From Akkermansiaceae bacterium (GTDB taxonomy: Bacteria > Verrucomicrobiota > Verrucomicrobiia > Verrucomicrobiales > DEV007), in the NCBI GenBank assembly GCA_024233085.1, contig JACKQC010000002.1, forward strand, positions 248,001-312,000: a stretch of DNA of 64,000 nucleotides, given 5' to 3'. A program made the translations under genes and the position numbers. Below the pieces are notes generated by a model. It saw only the letters and a program-made list of their open reading frames with translations, did not search any database and had not been told where the DNA came from. Each line of letters begins with the position of its first letter. Positions within the stretch are counted from its first letter, which is position 1. This document shows, piece by piece, positions 38,253-47,627 of this stretch.

Positions 38253-38780
38253 CTACGCGATCGGGTCGGGACACACGTCGCGCCGGCCGCATTTTTCGCA
38301 AAATTCCCCGATCCACAGCCGGTCGAGGAAGCTCATCAGCTCCCCGAGGGTGCCGGGGTCGTCCCGGACGAGCATGCCCGCCTCGAAGTTGCGGCGATGC
38401 GAAGCCTTCGCGCCGATGCCGGCGCCGGTCAGGTTCGCCGAGCCGACATAAGCCGTCAGGCCGTCCACGATCACGATCTTCGCGTGCATCCGCGGACAAA
38501 GGACGCGCTCGAAGAGTTCCGACTCGATCAATTCCGGGTGCTTGTCGAAATCCTCGCGAAACCGCGGACCGGGTTCCTTCGCGTGGATCAGCCGCACCTC
38601 CACGCCCTGGCGAACGAGGTCCGCGAGCACGCCGACGAAGGGCACAAAGCGGCCGCCGGCGCCCGCCACATGCAGATCCTTCAGATCGGCGGTCGCGATC
38701 CAGACGAAGCGCTTCGCCGCGGGAATGGCCTCGCGGATCAGGCGCTCGTAGTGGGCTTCGTTGAGGATGAGTTCGGTCAT
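38253..38780 (-). CDS. single-HKD phospholipase-D-like protein
   Basis: 175 aa. One HKD motif in HAKIVIVDGLTAYVGSANLT near residue 108 (His-x-Lys-x4-Asp), preceded by the PLD-like beta strand RFVWIATADLKDLHV. A single HKD implies it works as a dimer, as in the Nuc/FAM83 style of PLD-like nucleases. The C-terminus carries FCEKCGRRDVC, a possible zinc site. Likely a nuclease-like or phosphodiesterase protein in the cytoplasm; no signal peptide is seen. The end lies 5 bp from palindromic element copy 5. The larger open frame on this strand across the leuA gene is not real. Confidence 0.8.
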   Translation of the reverse strand: MTELILNEAHYERLIREAIPAAKRFVWIATADLKDLHVAGAGGRFVPFVGVLADLVRQGVEVRLIHAKEPGPRFREDFDKHPELIESELFERVLCPRMHAKIVIVDGLTAYVGSANLTGAGIGAKASHRRNFEAGMLVRDDPGTLGELMSFLDRLWIGEFCEKCGRRDVCPDPIA

Positions 38781-39029
38781 GGCGGCCAAAAGCGGCTCGA
38801 CAAGGCCCCTTTCGGCGATAGTGTAGCCCATTCGGCGATCCGATGAGACTTCTTTCCCACAGCGCCAATCTTCCCGCGCGGCTTCAGCTCCTTCCGGCGC
38901 TGGCGCTTCTTCTGGGCCTCCGTGCCCGGTAAGTCTCTTTTTCCCAGCCGCCCGATCCCCGCCTTTCCGGGGGAGGACTGTACTTTTCCCGCCGTCCCGT
39001 TTTTTTTTTCCGAACACCCGCCAACTGTC

Positions 39030-40727
39030 ATGAAATCCGCCTCGATTCAAAAATACCGGCCTTTCCCGCCCGTCAGTCTGCCGGACCGCCAATGGCCGGA
39101 CCGCGCTCTCTCGCGCCCGCCGATCTGGTGCAGCGTCGATCTTCGCGACGGAAACCAGGCCCTGCCCATCCCCATGAGTGTGGAGGAAAAGCTGGAGATG
39201 TTCGACCTTCTGGTGCGGGTGGGCTTCAAGCAGATCGAGGTCGGTTTTCCCTCCGCCTCGGACACGGAGTTCAATTTTCTGCGCACCCTCGTCGCCCAGG
39301 GACGCATTCCCAAGGATGTCACCGTGCAGGTGCTGGTGCAGGCCCGCGATCACCTGATCCGGCGCACCTTCGAGAGCCTGGAGGGCGTGCCGCGCGCGAT
39401 CGTGCATCTCTACAACTCGACCTCGCCGCTGCAGCGCCGCGTCACCTTCGGCGATGCCAGCCGCGAATCGATCGAGCGGATCGCCGTCGACGGCGCGGCC
39501 CTCGTGAGGGAACTCGTCCCCACCGTTCCGGACACGCGCGTCGATTTCCAGTACTCGCCCGAAAGTTTCTCCGACACCGAACTCGACTACGCCCTCGAAG
39601 TCTGCGAGGCGGTCAAGGCGGTGTGGGACCCGGCGCCGGACCGCAAGATCATCCTCAATCTCCCGGCCACGGTGGAGTGGACCACGCCGAACGTTCACGC
39701 CGACCAGATCGAGTGGTTTTGCCGGAACATCTCCGGGCGGGACAACGTGATCGTCAGCCTGCACACGCACAACGACCGCGGCACCGGCGTGGCGGCGACG
39801 GAGCTGGGGCTGCTCGCCGGCGCCGACCGCGTCGAGGGCACGCTCTTCGGCAACGGCGAACGCACCGGGAACCTCGACATCGTCATCGTGGCGCTCAACA
39901 TGAACAGCCACGGCATCGAGACGGGGCTCGATTTTTCGGACCTGCCCTCGATTCGCCAGGTTTACGAGCGCACCACGCGCATGGTCGTGCCCGAGCGCCA
40001 GCCCTACGCGGGCGAGTTGGTCTTCACGGCCTTTTCCGGAAGCCATCAGGACGCCATCAAGAAGGGCATGGACCGTCGCGCGGCGGAGCTGGCGGGTCTC
40101 AATGGCGACAGCGACGCGCTTCCCTGGGGGGTGCCCTACCTGACCATCGATCCGCGCGACATCGGCCGCAGCTACGAGGCGATCATCCGCATCAACAGCC
40201 AGAGCGGCAAGGGCGGCGTGGCCTACATCCTCGACCGCGAACACGGCTACGACCTGCCCAAGACCATGCATCCGCAGGTCGGCGCCCGCGTCTACAGCCT
40301 GGCGGACGAACTGGGACGCGAACTCGGCGCCGACGAGGTGCGGGAGTTTTTCTTCCGCGAGTTCGTCAATGTCGCCGCTCCGCTCGCGCTGCTCGACTAC
40401 GAACTCGACCACCACGCCGGCGCCCGCGGCGAGGTCGCCTGCAAGGCGCGAATCGCCCACGGCGGCGAGGAACGCATCCTGTCCGGTCTCGGCAACGGCC
40501 CGATCAACGCTTTCGTCCACGCCCTCGAGGAAGCCGGGCTGAAGGATTTCCACGTCACCGACTACCGGTCGCACGCGGTGCGTGGCGGTTCGGATTCGGA
40601 CTCGGCGGCCTACATCCAGATCCAGCCCGACGCGGGCGGCACGCCGCTCTGGGGCTGCGGCGTGGACCCAAGCATCGAGATGGCCGGGCTGCGCGCGCTG
40701 GTCAGCGCCTTCAATCTCGCCCGGTGA
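39030..40727 (+). CDS. leuA: 2-isopropylmalate synthase (long form)
   Basis: 565 aa. It is the longer LeuA type seen in Actinobacteria and others, with the catalytic TIM-barrel opening IWCSVDLRDGNQALPIPM, metal-binding HTHNDRGTGVAATE and LFGNGERTGNLD, then the C-terminal leucine-regulatory (LeuA dimer) domain from ~440 with SHAVRGGSDSDSAAYIQIQ. It condenses acetyl-CoA with 2-oxoisovalerate at the first step of leucine synthesis. The frame extends upstream for 36 codons, but ATG 39030 gives the family N-terminus. No other leucine genes are near. Confidence 0.95.
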   Translation: MKSASIQKYRPFPPVSLPDRQWPDRALSRPPIWCSVDLRDGNQALPIPMSVEEKLEMFDLLVRVGFKQIEVGFPSASDTEFNFLRTLVAQGRIPKDVTVQVLVQARDHLIRRTFESLEGVPRAIVHLYNSTSPLQRRVTFGDASRESIERIAVDGAALVRELVPTVPDTRVDFQYSPESFSDTELDYALEVCEAVKAVWDPAPDRKIILNLPATVEWTTPNVHADQIEWFCRNISGRDNVIVSLHTHNDRGTGVAATELGLLAGADRVEGTLFGNGERTGNLDIVIVALNMNSHGIETGLDFSDLPSIRQVYERTTRMVVPERQPYAGELVFTAFSGSHQDAIKKGMDRRAAELAGLNGDSDALPWGVPYLTIDPRDIGRSYEAIIRINSQSGKGGVAYILDREHGYDLPKTMHPQVGARVYSLADELGRELGADEVREFFFREFVNVAAPLALLDYELDHHAGARGEVACKARIAHGGEERILSGLGNGPINAFVHALEEAGLKDFHVTDYRSHAVRGGSDSDSAAYIQIQPDAGGTPLWGCGVDPSIEMAGLRALVSAFNLAR

Positions 40728-40752
40728 GGCTCGGTCGCCGGCCGGCGTTCGG

Positions 40753-41148
40753 TCATTCCTCGGGTTTGTTTCCCTTGATATACAGGGGGATCGAGGCCAG
40801 CAGCGTCGCGTCCACCACGATCTGCAGTTGATACTCCGTGGGCGCGTAGAATTCCTTCTCCGACAAGTGAAAGACATGCTGCCAGATGTCGCGGCCCGGC
40901 GTGAAATCGACCTCGCACTCCGCGACGGGATAGCGGTCCACGATCTCCCCGTCGGCGTCCATCCACCGGACCTCCACCGTGTGGCTTCCGATCTCGTCGA
41001 TGGAAAACCGCACCTTCGCCACGATGCAGAAAGCCGGATACCGGTAAGGGAACGATCCGAAGGTCAGCGTGTCGAAGGAGCCCAGAATATTGAGCTTTCC
41101 CTGCTGTACGGTGGCCGCGTCGCAGACGGTGAATATTTCGGCGTGCAT
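40753..41148 (-). CDS. DUF6941-like conserved protein
   Basis: 131 aa. Start at ATG 41148 (MHAEIFTVCDAA). The motif LNILGSFDTLTFGSFPYR and FSIDEIGSHTVEVRWMDADG resemble the small, widely distributed family I know as DUF6941, with an all-beta fold and no known function. The longer upstream frame has no family features and overlaps recJ. It is convergent with leuA (25-bp gap) and divergent from recJ. Confidence 0.78.
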   Translation of the reverse strand: MHAEIFTVCDAATVQQGKLNILGSFDTLTFGSFPYRYPAFCIVAKVRFSIDEIGSHTVEVRWMDADGEIVDRYPVAECEVDFTPGRDIWQHVFHLSEKEFYAPTEYQLQIVVDATLLASIPLYIKGNKPEE

Positions 41149-41270
41149 GCCCCCAAGAACGGGCCATTTGACGGAAATACAACACGCCGAATGGCCCCAT
41201 CGACCGCGGGCGGGCAAGATTTCGAAGGGCGCCTTCTTTACACCCGTTCCGGCCCGCCTAAAGTCCCCCC

Positions 41271-42977
41271 ATGCCAGCCAGGTCAAAATGGGTGCTCGCC
41301 GAGCCACCCCCGCCTGATCGTGTCCACGCGTTGGCGGCGGAGTTCGCCCTCTCGCCGGCGATCATCTCGCTCGCCGTCCAGCGCGGCTTCGACACGCCGG
41401 AAAAACTCGCCCCCTTTCTGTACCCGCGCCTTCGCGACCTGTCCGACCCTTTCGAGCTGCCCGGCATGACGGAAGCCGTCGCCCGGATCGGAAAAGCCAT
41501 CCATACCCGCGAAAAGGTCCTGCTTTACGGAGACTACGACGTCGACGGCGTCAGCTCCCTCGCCATCCTGCACAAGGTGCTGGGCGCCTACGGACTGGAC
41601 GCGAAAACCTTCCTGCCCCAGCGCATGGAGGAGGGCTACGGCCTGAGTCGCGAAGGGCTGGCCCGCGGACTGGCGGACTGTTCCCCCACGCTCGTCATCG
41701 CCGCCGACTGCGGCACCAACTCCCGCGACGAAGCCCGCCACCTCGCCGGGCAGGGCATCGACCTGGTCATCCTCGACCATCACGAGCCCGCCCAGGAAGG
41801 CACCGCCGAGTGCGTCGCCCTCGTCAATCCCAAGCTCGGCGACCGGCGGCACTACCTCTGCACCGGCGGCGTCGCCTTCAAGGTCGCCCACGCCCTGCTC
41901 AAGACCTATCCGCTGCCCGAGTTCGACCTGCGCCAGCACCTCGACCTCGTCTCCCTCGCCACCGTGGCCGACATCGTGCCCGTTGTGGACGAAAACCGCA
42001 TCTTCGTCCGGCGCGGCCTCGTCCAGCTCGATCGCACGCTCAATCCCGGCATCCTGGCGCTGAAAAACGTCGTCGGCATGCGCGCGCCCGCCCGCTCCCA
42101 CGACATCGGCTTCAAGCTCGGCCCGCGCCTGAACGCCTCGGGCCGGCTCGACACCGCCGAGGTTTCCCTCGAGCTGCTCCTGACGCCGGACCCGAACCGC
42201 GCCCGCGTCCTGGCCGACGAACTGGACCGTCGCAACGGCGAGCGCCAGGCCCTCGAGCAGCGCACCCGCGACGAGGCCGAGCGCTGCCTTCACGAACTGT
42301 CCGCCGAGGACCGCGGCACCGGCATCGTCGTCGGCGGCCGCGGCTGGCACCCGGGCGTCGTCGGCATCGTCGCCTCCCGCATCGTGAAGCAGTACCACCG
42401 CCCCACCTTCGTCGTCGCCATCGACGAAAACGGCCTCGGAAAGGGCAGCGGCCGCAGCGTGCCCGGGATTTCGCTGATCGGCGCGATCGAGGCCTGCCGC
42501 GATCTGCTGGAAAACGGAGGCGGCCACGACATGGCGGCCGGCATCAGCATCCGCGAGGAAAACCTCCCCGAGTTTCAGCGCCGATTCGCGGCCCACATCG
42601 CCGCCACGGCCGTCAACGGCGAACTCCAGCCCCGGCTCCACCTCGACGCCGAGGCCGATTTCGGCGATCTCACGCTCGACCTGCTCGACAGCTACGAATT
42701 GCTGAGGCCGTTTGGAAACGGCAACCCGCAGCCCGTTTTCATGAGCCGCAATGTCCGCGTCCTGTCCGAACCCCGGGTGCTGAAGGAAAAACACCTCAAG
42801 TTCCGGCTCGCCCAGAACGGAGCCGAGCGGGACGCCCTGTATTTCAACGGCGCCGAAGTCGATCTGCCCCGTCCCCCGTGGGACATCGCCTACACCATCG
42901 ACCGCAACGAATACCGCGGCCAGACCAGCCTCACCATCGCCATCCAGGCCGTGCGAAAGGCCTCGGGACGCGGGTGA
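41271..42977 (+). CDS. recJ: single-stranded-DNA-specific exonuclease RecJ
   Basis: 568 aa. The DHH motifs are LLYGDYDVDGVSSLAIL, VIAADCGTN and VILDHHEP. DHHA1 is represented by GGRGWHPGVVGIVASRIVKQ and GGGHDMAAGISI, followed by an OB-like domain. It is a 5'-3' exonuclease for single-stranded DNA in recombination and mismatch repair. Length matches family norms. The stop at 42977 is followed directly by palindromic element copy 6, which also supplies the end of the convergent coaB gene. Confidence 0.95.
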   Translation: MPARSKWVLAEPPPPDRVHALAAEFALSPAIISLAVQRGFDTPEKLAPFLYPRLRDLSDPFELPGMTEAVARIGKAIHTREKVLLYGDYDVDGVSSLAILHKVLGAYGLDAKTFLPQRMEEGYGLSREGLARGLADCSPTLVIAADCGTNSRDEARHLAGQGIDLVILDHHEPAQEGTAECVALVNPKLGDRRHYLCTGGVAFKVAHALLKTYPLPEFDLRQHLDLVSLATVADIVPVVDENRIFVRRGLVQLDRTLNPGILALKNVVGMRAPARSHDIGFKLGPRLNASGRLDTAEVSLELLLTPDPNRARVLADELDRRNGERQALEQRTRDEAERCLHELSAEDRGTGIVVGGRGWHPGVVGIVASRIVKQYHRPTFVVAIDENGLGKGSGRSVPGISLIGAIEACRDLLENGGGHDMAAGISIREENLPEFQRRFAAHIAATAVNGELQPRLHLDAEADFGDLTLDLLDSYELLRPFGNGNPQPVFMSRNVRVLSEPRVLKEKHLKFRLAQNGAERDALYFNGAEVDLPRPPWDIAYTIDRNEYRGQTSLTIAIQAVRKASGRG

Positions 42978-42982
42978 AGACG

Positions 42983-43024
42983 ACCCGACAGGGTTGACTC
43001 GGTGACCTAACCCTGTTGGGTCGC
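42983..43024. repeat. dispersed palindromic element, copy 6
   Basis: ACCCGACAGGGTTGACTC, spacer, ACCTAACCCTGTTGGGTCGCG. It lies between convergent recJ and coaB and encodes the last four residues (TQQG) and stop of coaB on the minus strand. Confidence 0.8.
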
Positions 43025-43654
43025 GAGCGTTTCGACGATCCGGATCAGCCTTTCGGCGATGGCCGATTTCGCCCCCATCGGCGGATCCTCGACCCGCCCG
43101 TCGCGGTAAAACAGCCGCACCTCGTTTTCGCCCGAATCGAAGCCGATGTCCCGTCGGCTGACGTCGTTCGCCACCAGGAGGTCGCAGTCCTTTCTTTCGA
43201 GCTTCGCCCTTGCGTTGGCGTCGAGGTTGTCCGTCTCCGCCGCGAACCCCACCAGCACGCCGGCGAAGCCGAAGACGGTCCGCGCGCCGCCGAGAATGTC
43301 CTCCGTCTTCTCCAGCTCCAGCGTCAGGGTGTCGCCGGTCTTCTTGATCTTTCGTTCCGCGATCCGGCGGGGCCGGTAGTCGGCCACGGCCGCGCAAAAG
43401 ATCGCGGCGTCGCATTTTCCGATCCGATCCCGCACCGCCTCGAACATTTCCCGGGCGCTCTCGACCGCGACAAACTCCGCCAGCCCCGCCGGCGGAGCCA
43501 GCGCCACCGGACCCGAGATCAGGATCACCTCGTGCCCCTTCGAGACCGCGGCCTCGGCCAGGGCGTGGCCCATTTTTCCCGACGACCGGTTCGTGATGTA
43601 GCGGACCGGATCGATCGCTTCGCGGGTCGGGCCGGCGGTGAGGAGGAGGCGCAT
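43007..43654 (-). CDS. coaB: phosphopantothenate-cysteine ligase, stand-alone CoaB
   Basis: 215 aa. It has only the CoaB half of the usual CoaBC: LLLTAGPTREAIDPVRYIT, NRSSGKMGHALAEAA, the domain core KCDAAIFCAAVADYRP, and FAAETDNLDANARAKLERK with NDVSRRDIGFDSGENEV. It joins 4'-phosphopantothenate to cysteine in CoA synthesis. No CoaC (decarboxylase) domain precedes it, so a separate coaC gene must be elsewhere. The C-terminal TQQG and TAA come from element copy 6. It ends the run of minus-strand genes starting at 48158. Confidence 0.9.
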   Translation of the reverse strand: MRLLLTAGPTREAIDPVRYITNRSSGKMGHALAEAAVSKGHEVILISGPVALAPPAGLAEFVAVESAREMFEAVRDRIGKCDAAIFCAAVADYRPRRIAERKIKKTGDTLTLELEKTEDILGGARTVFGFAGVLVGFAAETDNLDANARAKLERKDCDLLVANDVSRRDIGFDSGENEVRLFYRDGRVEDPPMGAKSAIAERLIRIVETLATQQG

Positions 43655-43695
43655 GGGTTTCGAGTTCGCTTATTTTCGCCGATCAAAGGCGGCCG

Positions 43696-45099
43696 CTACA
43701 CCGGCGTCACGAATTTCCCCGGATTCAGAATGCCCGTCGGATCGAGGGCATCCTTCAGGGCGCGATGGACGGCCTGCCCGACGGGCGGGACGGCGTCGGG
43801 GTACCAGCGTTTTTTGGCGAGGCCGATGCCGTGCTCGCCGGTGATGGCGCCGCCGACGCCCAACACCCAGTGGAAGAGCTGGTCGAGCGCCTCGTCCGCG
43901 CGCGCGCGGGCGGCGGGATCGTCATGGTAATTCGGCACCATGAGGTTGGTGTGGATGTTGCCGTCGCCGGCGTGGCCGAAGCAGGCGACTTCGATCCCGG
44001 TCTCTTCCTGAAGGCGGTGGGCGAAATTGACGAGATCGACCAGCTTCGAACGGGGGACGACGATGTCCTCGTTGAGTTTCACCAGGCCGGTGGCGCGGAG
44101 GGAGTAGGAGAAATCGCGGCGCAACCGCCAGATGGCCTCGCAGCCCGCCTCGTCCGGCGCCTCGCCGACGGAGAGCGTGCCAAGCGAACTCAGAAACTCC
44201 CGCAGCGCCGCCAGCTCTCCCCTGACGGAGTCGGCGCGCCCGTCGATTTCGACGATGAGGTGGGCGTTGCCGTCGGGGAGCGCCTCGGCGCCGAGGTAGT
44301 CCCGCGCGGCGCGGAGCGTGAAGCCGTCGGTGATTTCGAGCGCGGAGGGCTGCCAGCGGGAATTGAGAATCGATTGCACGGCGGCGGCGGCTTCCGCGAA
44401 GGTGTCGAAGGTGGCCGTCAACATGGCCCTGGCCTCGGGATGCGGAATCAGCCGCAGGGTCGCGCGGGTCACCACGCCGAGCATTCCCTCGGACCCGACG
44501 AAGGAGCCGATCAGATCGAAGCCCGTCTTGTTCTTGTGGCAGCGGCCGCCGGTGACGAGGACGTCGCCGTTGGCGAGCACGACCTCCAGCCCGAGCACGT
44601 AGTGCCGGGTGACGCCGTATTTGAGACAGCGCGGGCCGCCCGCGTTGCAGGCGATGTTGCCTCCGAGGGTGCATTCCTTGAGGCTGGCGGGATCCGGCGG
44701 GTAATACCAGCCCTTCGCGCGCACCGCCCGCTGGAGGTCGTCGAGGATGACGCCCGGCTCGACCACGGCGACGCCGTCGGCGGTGTTTATCTCGACGATT
44801 CGGTCCATCCCGCGTACCGAGAGCACGATCCCGCCCTTCACCGGCACGGCGCCCCCGACATAACCGACGCCCCCGCCGCGCGTGGTGACGGGAATGCTGT
44901 GCTGGTGCGCGAGTCGCAGGGTTTTCTCGACGTCGCCGCGCTCCCGCGCCAGGACCACCACCTCCGGCGGGGCCGAGGCGTGCCACTTGTCGATGCTGTG
45001 GGTTTCCAGAACATCGGGCGCGACCGACACGCGATCCGGGCCGAGGAGGGCGGTCAGTTCGGCGGCAAGATCGAGTTTTGTGGCGGGAGAGTCAGCCAT
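43696..45099 (-). CDS. glcD: FAD-binding oxidase, glycolate-oxidase subunit GlcD / D-lactate dehydrogenase family
   Basis: 467 aa. FAD-binding PCMH domain (VTTRGGGVGYVGGAVPVKGG, SLKECTLGGNIACNAGGPRC), then the FAD-oxidase C-terminal domain with FGHAGDGNIHTNLMVP and TGEHGIGLAKKRW, which binds the substrate carboxylate. It oxidises a 2-hydroxy acid such as glycolate or D-lactate; which one cannot be told here. No glcE/glcF partner is visible nearby. Its start overlaps the end of the diacylglycerol kinase gene by 46 bp, so they are tightly linked in one transcript. Confidence 0.9.
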   Translation of the reverse strand: MADSPATKLDLAAELTALLGPDRVSVAPDVLETHSIDKWHASAPPEVVVLARERGDVEKTLRLAHQHSIPVTTRGGGVGYVGGAVPVKGGIVLSVRGMDRIVEINTADGVAVVEPGVILDDLQRAVRAKGWYYPPDPASLKECTLGGNIACNAGGPRCLKYGVTRHYVLGLEVVLANGDVLVTGGRCHKNKTGFDLIGSFVGSEGMLGVVTRATLRLIPHPEARAMLTATFDTFAEAAAAVQSILNSRWQPSALEITDGFTLRAARDYLGAEALPDGNAHLIVEIDGRADSVRGELAALREFLSSLGTLSVGEAPDEAGCEAIWRLRRDFSYSLRATGLVKLNEDIVVPRSKLVDLVNFAHRLQEETGIEVACFGHAGDGNIHTNLMVPNYHDDPAARARADEALDQLFHWVLGVGGAITGEHGIGLAKKRWYPDAVPPVGQAVHRALKDALDPTGILNPGKFVTPV

Positions 45100-45446
45100 G
45101 TCAGAACTTTCGGAAGGAAAACGATAGCGCCGACCGCCGTCGCCGCAATCGCCGCCAAAAACACCGCACCGGCTGCCATGTCCTTGGCCCGCCCGATCAG
45201 GGGATGCCGTTCCGGATGCAGGGCGTCGGCGAGCGCTTCCAGCGAGGTGTTGAAGGCCTCCGCCATCAGCACCAGCCCGATCACGACCGTCACCGCGAGC
45301 CATTCGATCCGGTCTATTTTGAAGAAAAATCCCGCCCCTATCGCGAAGACCGCCGCTCCCGCCTGAATCCGGGCGCTGGCCTGGGTCCGAAAAACGATGG
45401 CGACGCCCCGAATCGCCCAGACAAGATTTTGACGGAACCATTTCAT
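45054..45446 (-). CDS. dgkA: DgkA-type diacylglycerol/undecaprenol kinase
   Basis: 130 aa with three or four TM helices. Motifs of the prokaryotic DAGK family: RTQASARIQAGAAVFAIGAG near residue 20-40, and VLMAEAFNTSLEALADALHP followed by HPLIGRAKDMAAGAVF, which contains the catalytic Glu and Asn and the conserved KD. It phosphorylates membrane lipid (diacylglycerol, or undecaprenol in many bacteria). The start ATG 45446 is used because GAAGG lies nine bases before it; an ATG at 45464 is possible. It overlaps the next gene by 46 bp. Confidence 0.88.
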   Translation of the reverse strand: MKWFRQNLVWAIRGVAIVFRTQASARIQAGAAVFAIGAGFFFKIDRIEWLAVTVVIGLVLMAEAFNTSLEALADALHPERHPLIGRAKDMAAGAVFLAAIAATAVGAIVFLPKVLTWLTLPPQNSILPPN

Positions 45447-45501
45447 CGAATGCGCCTTCAGCATTCGCCCGGATCGGCGCCCCGCGCCAAGAGAATTCCA
45501 T

Positions 45502-46113
45502 TCATAGCGGCGAGCCGGATCGGATGTCCGGAAAGAAATTCTCCGCGACCGATCGCAATGTCGTCCGGCCCGCGGCGACACCGTTCAGGAGTTCGAGGGT
45601 CCCGGGATCGATGAGGGCCGCCAGGGGTTGTCTGACCGCGGAAAAAAAACGCAGAGCCGCCTCCACCTCGGCGTCCCAGACGCCGGCGTGCCGAACCAGA
45701 TCGTCCGGAGCGACCTCGGCCCTTCCCAGCGGATCGGTCTCCCCGTGCGGGGTGAAGGGCTCGACGATGTTGAAACACCCGTAGTCGTTGGTCAGTTCCT
45801 CGCCTTCCTCCACATCCCGAACGGCGACCTCCACTCCGTGGGCGGTCGGCAGACAGGTCGGCCGGTAGCTGTGGTTCATGAACCGGGTGTGATCCCAGCA
45901 AAACACGTAATGCCCCCCCGCGTTTCGGAAGCTGTACCGGTCGAGGATTTCCCGGTGCGCCGCGTCGAAGGCGGCGACTTCGGCCGGCGAAAACTCGCGG
46001 TCGAGCCGGTCCCGCACCCAGGTCACGGTTCCCCGGGGGATGAACGCGGTCGCCACCACCCCGTGGCCGATCTCCTCGCTGACGAATCTGACGGCGGTGT
46101 CGGGATGAATCAT
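45502..46113 (-). CDS. stand-alone SET-domain protein (candidate lysine methyltransferase)
   Basis: 203 aa. The SET core is visible: GHGVVATAFIPRGTVTW at the start, CWDHTRFMNHSYRPTC (the SAM-binding NHS motif) and VEEGEELTNDYGCFN (catalytic Tyr with ELTxDYG). This is the short SET type, without pre-SET domain, found in some bacteria including Verrucomicrobia and Chlamydiae. It probably methylates a protein lysine; the target is unknown. It lies 30 bp downstream of the RimK-like gene and 55 bp before the kinase gene, so it is likely cotranscribed with both. Confidence 0.83.
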   Translation of the reverse strand: MIHPDTAVRFVSEEIGHGVVATAFIPRGTVTWVRDRLDREFSPAEVAAFDAAHREILDRYSFRNAGGHYVFCWDHTRFMNHSYRPTCLPTAHGVEVAVRDVEEGEELTNDYGCFNIVEPFTPHGETDPLGRAEVAPDDLVRHAGVWDAEVEAALRFFSAVRQPLAALIDPGTLELLNGVAAGRTTLRSVAENFFPDIRSGSPL

Positions 46114-46143
46114 CTCAAGACGGAAGGAAACGATTGCCCCGGC

Positions 46144-47610
46144 TCAGGCGCGGGCTCTTTCGATGCGGCGGCGCAGGGAGCGGACCACCCGGCGATACAA
46201 TTCCATTCCCAGCGCGGCGTCCTCGACGCCGGCGTCGACGCTGGGATTGTCGTTGACCTCGATGATCATCAGGCGATCCCCGACCTGCTTGATGTCGACG
46301 CCGTAAAAGCCGTCTCCGATGAGCTTCGCCGCCTTGATCGCCAGATCGATCACGCCGTCGGGAACGAATTCGACGTGCAGCGCCTCGCTTTTTCCGGAGC
46401 GATGGCGGGGATTTTGCGCGTCCCAGTTGTAGATCTGCCAGTGGCGCTCCGCCATGAAGTATTTGCAGGCGAAAAGGGCCTGGTGATCGAGCACTCCGAT
46501 CCGCCAGTCGAACTGGCTCGGCGCGAATTCCTGGGCCAGGATCAGCTCCGACTCGTTCAGCATTCGGCTGAGTTCCTCGCGGAGCTGTGGCGCGTTCTCC
46601 ACCTTGCGCACCCCGAGGGAAAAGGCGGCGTCCGGCAGCTTGAGCACCAGCGGGTAGGTCAGCTCCTCCGGGGTGGCGCCTTCAAGATCCTGCCGCGTGA
46701 GGATGATGGCCCGGGGCGCCGGCAACCGTGCCTTCGCCAGGGACTCCGCCAGGTATATCTTGTTCGCGCAACGGAGGATGGACCAGGGATCGTCGATGAC
46801 CACCAGGCCCTCCGCGTGGGCCAGTCGCGAAAGCTGATAGGTGGGATGATCCACCGCCGTCGTTTCCCGAATGAACAGCGCGTCGAACTCGCTGATGCGC
46901 TCCGCGTCCGCGGTGGTGATCGTCTCGACGTAAAATCCGACCTCGTGGGCCGCCTCGGCGAAATATTTCAGAGCCCGCTCGTTCGACGGGGGGCGCGGCT
47001 CCTCGGGATTGACGAGGATCGCGAGGTCGTAGAGAAAGCGCTGCTTCGGCTGCCGCGTCGGGTGCCGGCGGCTGAAGTAGCGGGCGGCGAACTCGGCGAT
47101 GCGGTCGAAATCCGAGTCCGGCACCTGATCGGTCGACAGCGGCGCCACCGAGGTCAGCACCCAGCCTTTCTGACGATGGAACTCGGCCCGGATCAGGGGC
47201 GAGGGAAAGAGGCGGTAAAGCTGCCCCCCCAGCTGCGCGTGCGCCCGGTCGAGCGTCTGCCCGAAAAAGATGGACATCAAGAATTCGTTTCCCTCCTCCC
47301 GTTTCAAAGCCTTCTGGATCGCCTCGTCGATTTCCTCCCCGAACGTCCGGGCGATCGCCACGGAACGGAAATCCCGCAGGGTCGCGACACTGGGAATCGC
47401 GTGATGCCCGCGGGCCTCGGCGAGCAGCGACACGTAGTAACCGAGACTCTGGTAGGCGTAGGAATGGCAGAGGTTGAAAACTCTCGCGTTCCGAAAGTTC
47501 GCGGCCGCCTCGGGGGACAGGTAATCGCGGGCCGCGATGATCGTGACCGATTCGACCGGGATTTTCCAGTCCTTCGGCTCATCCACCACCAGGAGGTTCG
47601 TGGCTTGCAT
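46144..47610 (-). CDS. RimK-like ATP-grasp ligase with RLAN-type N-terminal domain
   Basis: 488 aa. The N-terminal ~150 residues (RVFNLCHSYAYQSLGYYVSL, VATLRDFRSVAIARTFGEE) resemble the RLAN domain that precedes many RimK-type ligases. The C-terminal ATP-grasp part has the typical PLVLKLPDAAFSLGVRKVE, LILAQEFAPSQFDWRIGVLD and VDIKQVGDRLMIIEVNDNPS (Mg-binding Glu-x-Asn). Family members add amino acids to a C-terminus or build small peptides. It lies 17 bp after a GNAT acetyltransferase gene and is followed by a SET protein gene, a combination that points to peptide or protein modification. Confidence 0.87.
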   Translation of the reverse strand: MQATNLLVVDEPKDWKIPVESVTIIAARDYLSPEAAANFRNARVFNLCHSYAYQSLGYYVSLLAEARGHHAIPSVATLRDFRSVAIARTFGEEIDEAIQKALKREEGNEFLMSIFFGQTLDRAHAQLGGQLYRLFPSPLIRAEFHRQKGWVLTSVAPLSTDQVPDSDFDRIAEFAARYFSRRHPTRQPKQRFLYDLAILVNPEEPRPPSNERALKYFAEAAHEVGFYVETITTADAERISEFDALFIRETTAVDHPTYQLSRLAHAEGLVVIDDPWSILRCANKIYLAESLAKARLPAPRAIILTRQDLEGATPEELTYPLVLKLPDAAFSLGVRKVENAPQLREELSRMLNESELILAQEFAPSQFDWRIGVLDHQALFACKYFMAERHWQIYNWDAQNPRHRSGKSEALHVEFVPDGVIDLAIKAAKLIGDGFYGVDIKQVGDRLMIIEVNDNPSVDAGVEDAALGMELYRRVVRSLRRRIERARA

Positions 47611-47627
47611 GGTCGTCGTGGTCGTCG

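Noticed and set aside
38253..40877. An 874-codon open frame on the minus strand across leuA
   Set aside because: It lies opposite a full leuA gene and only its last 175 codons (the PLD-like protein) show family motifs. The rest is high-GC shadow coding.
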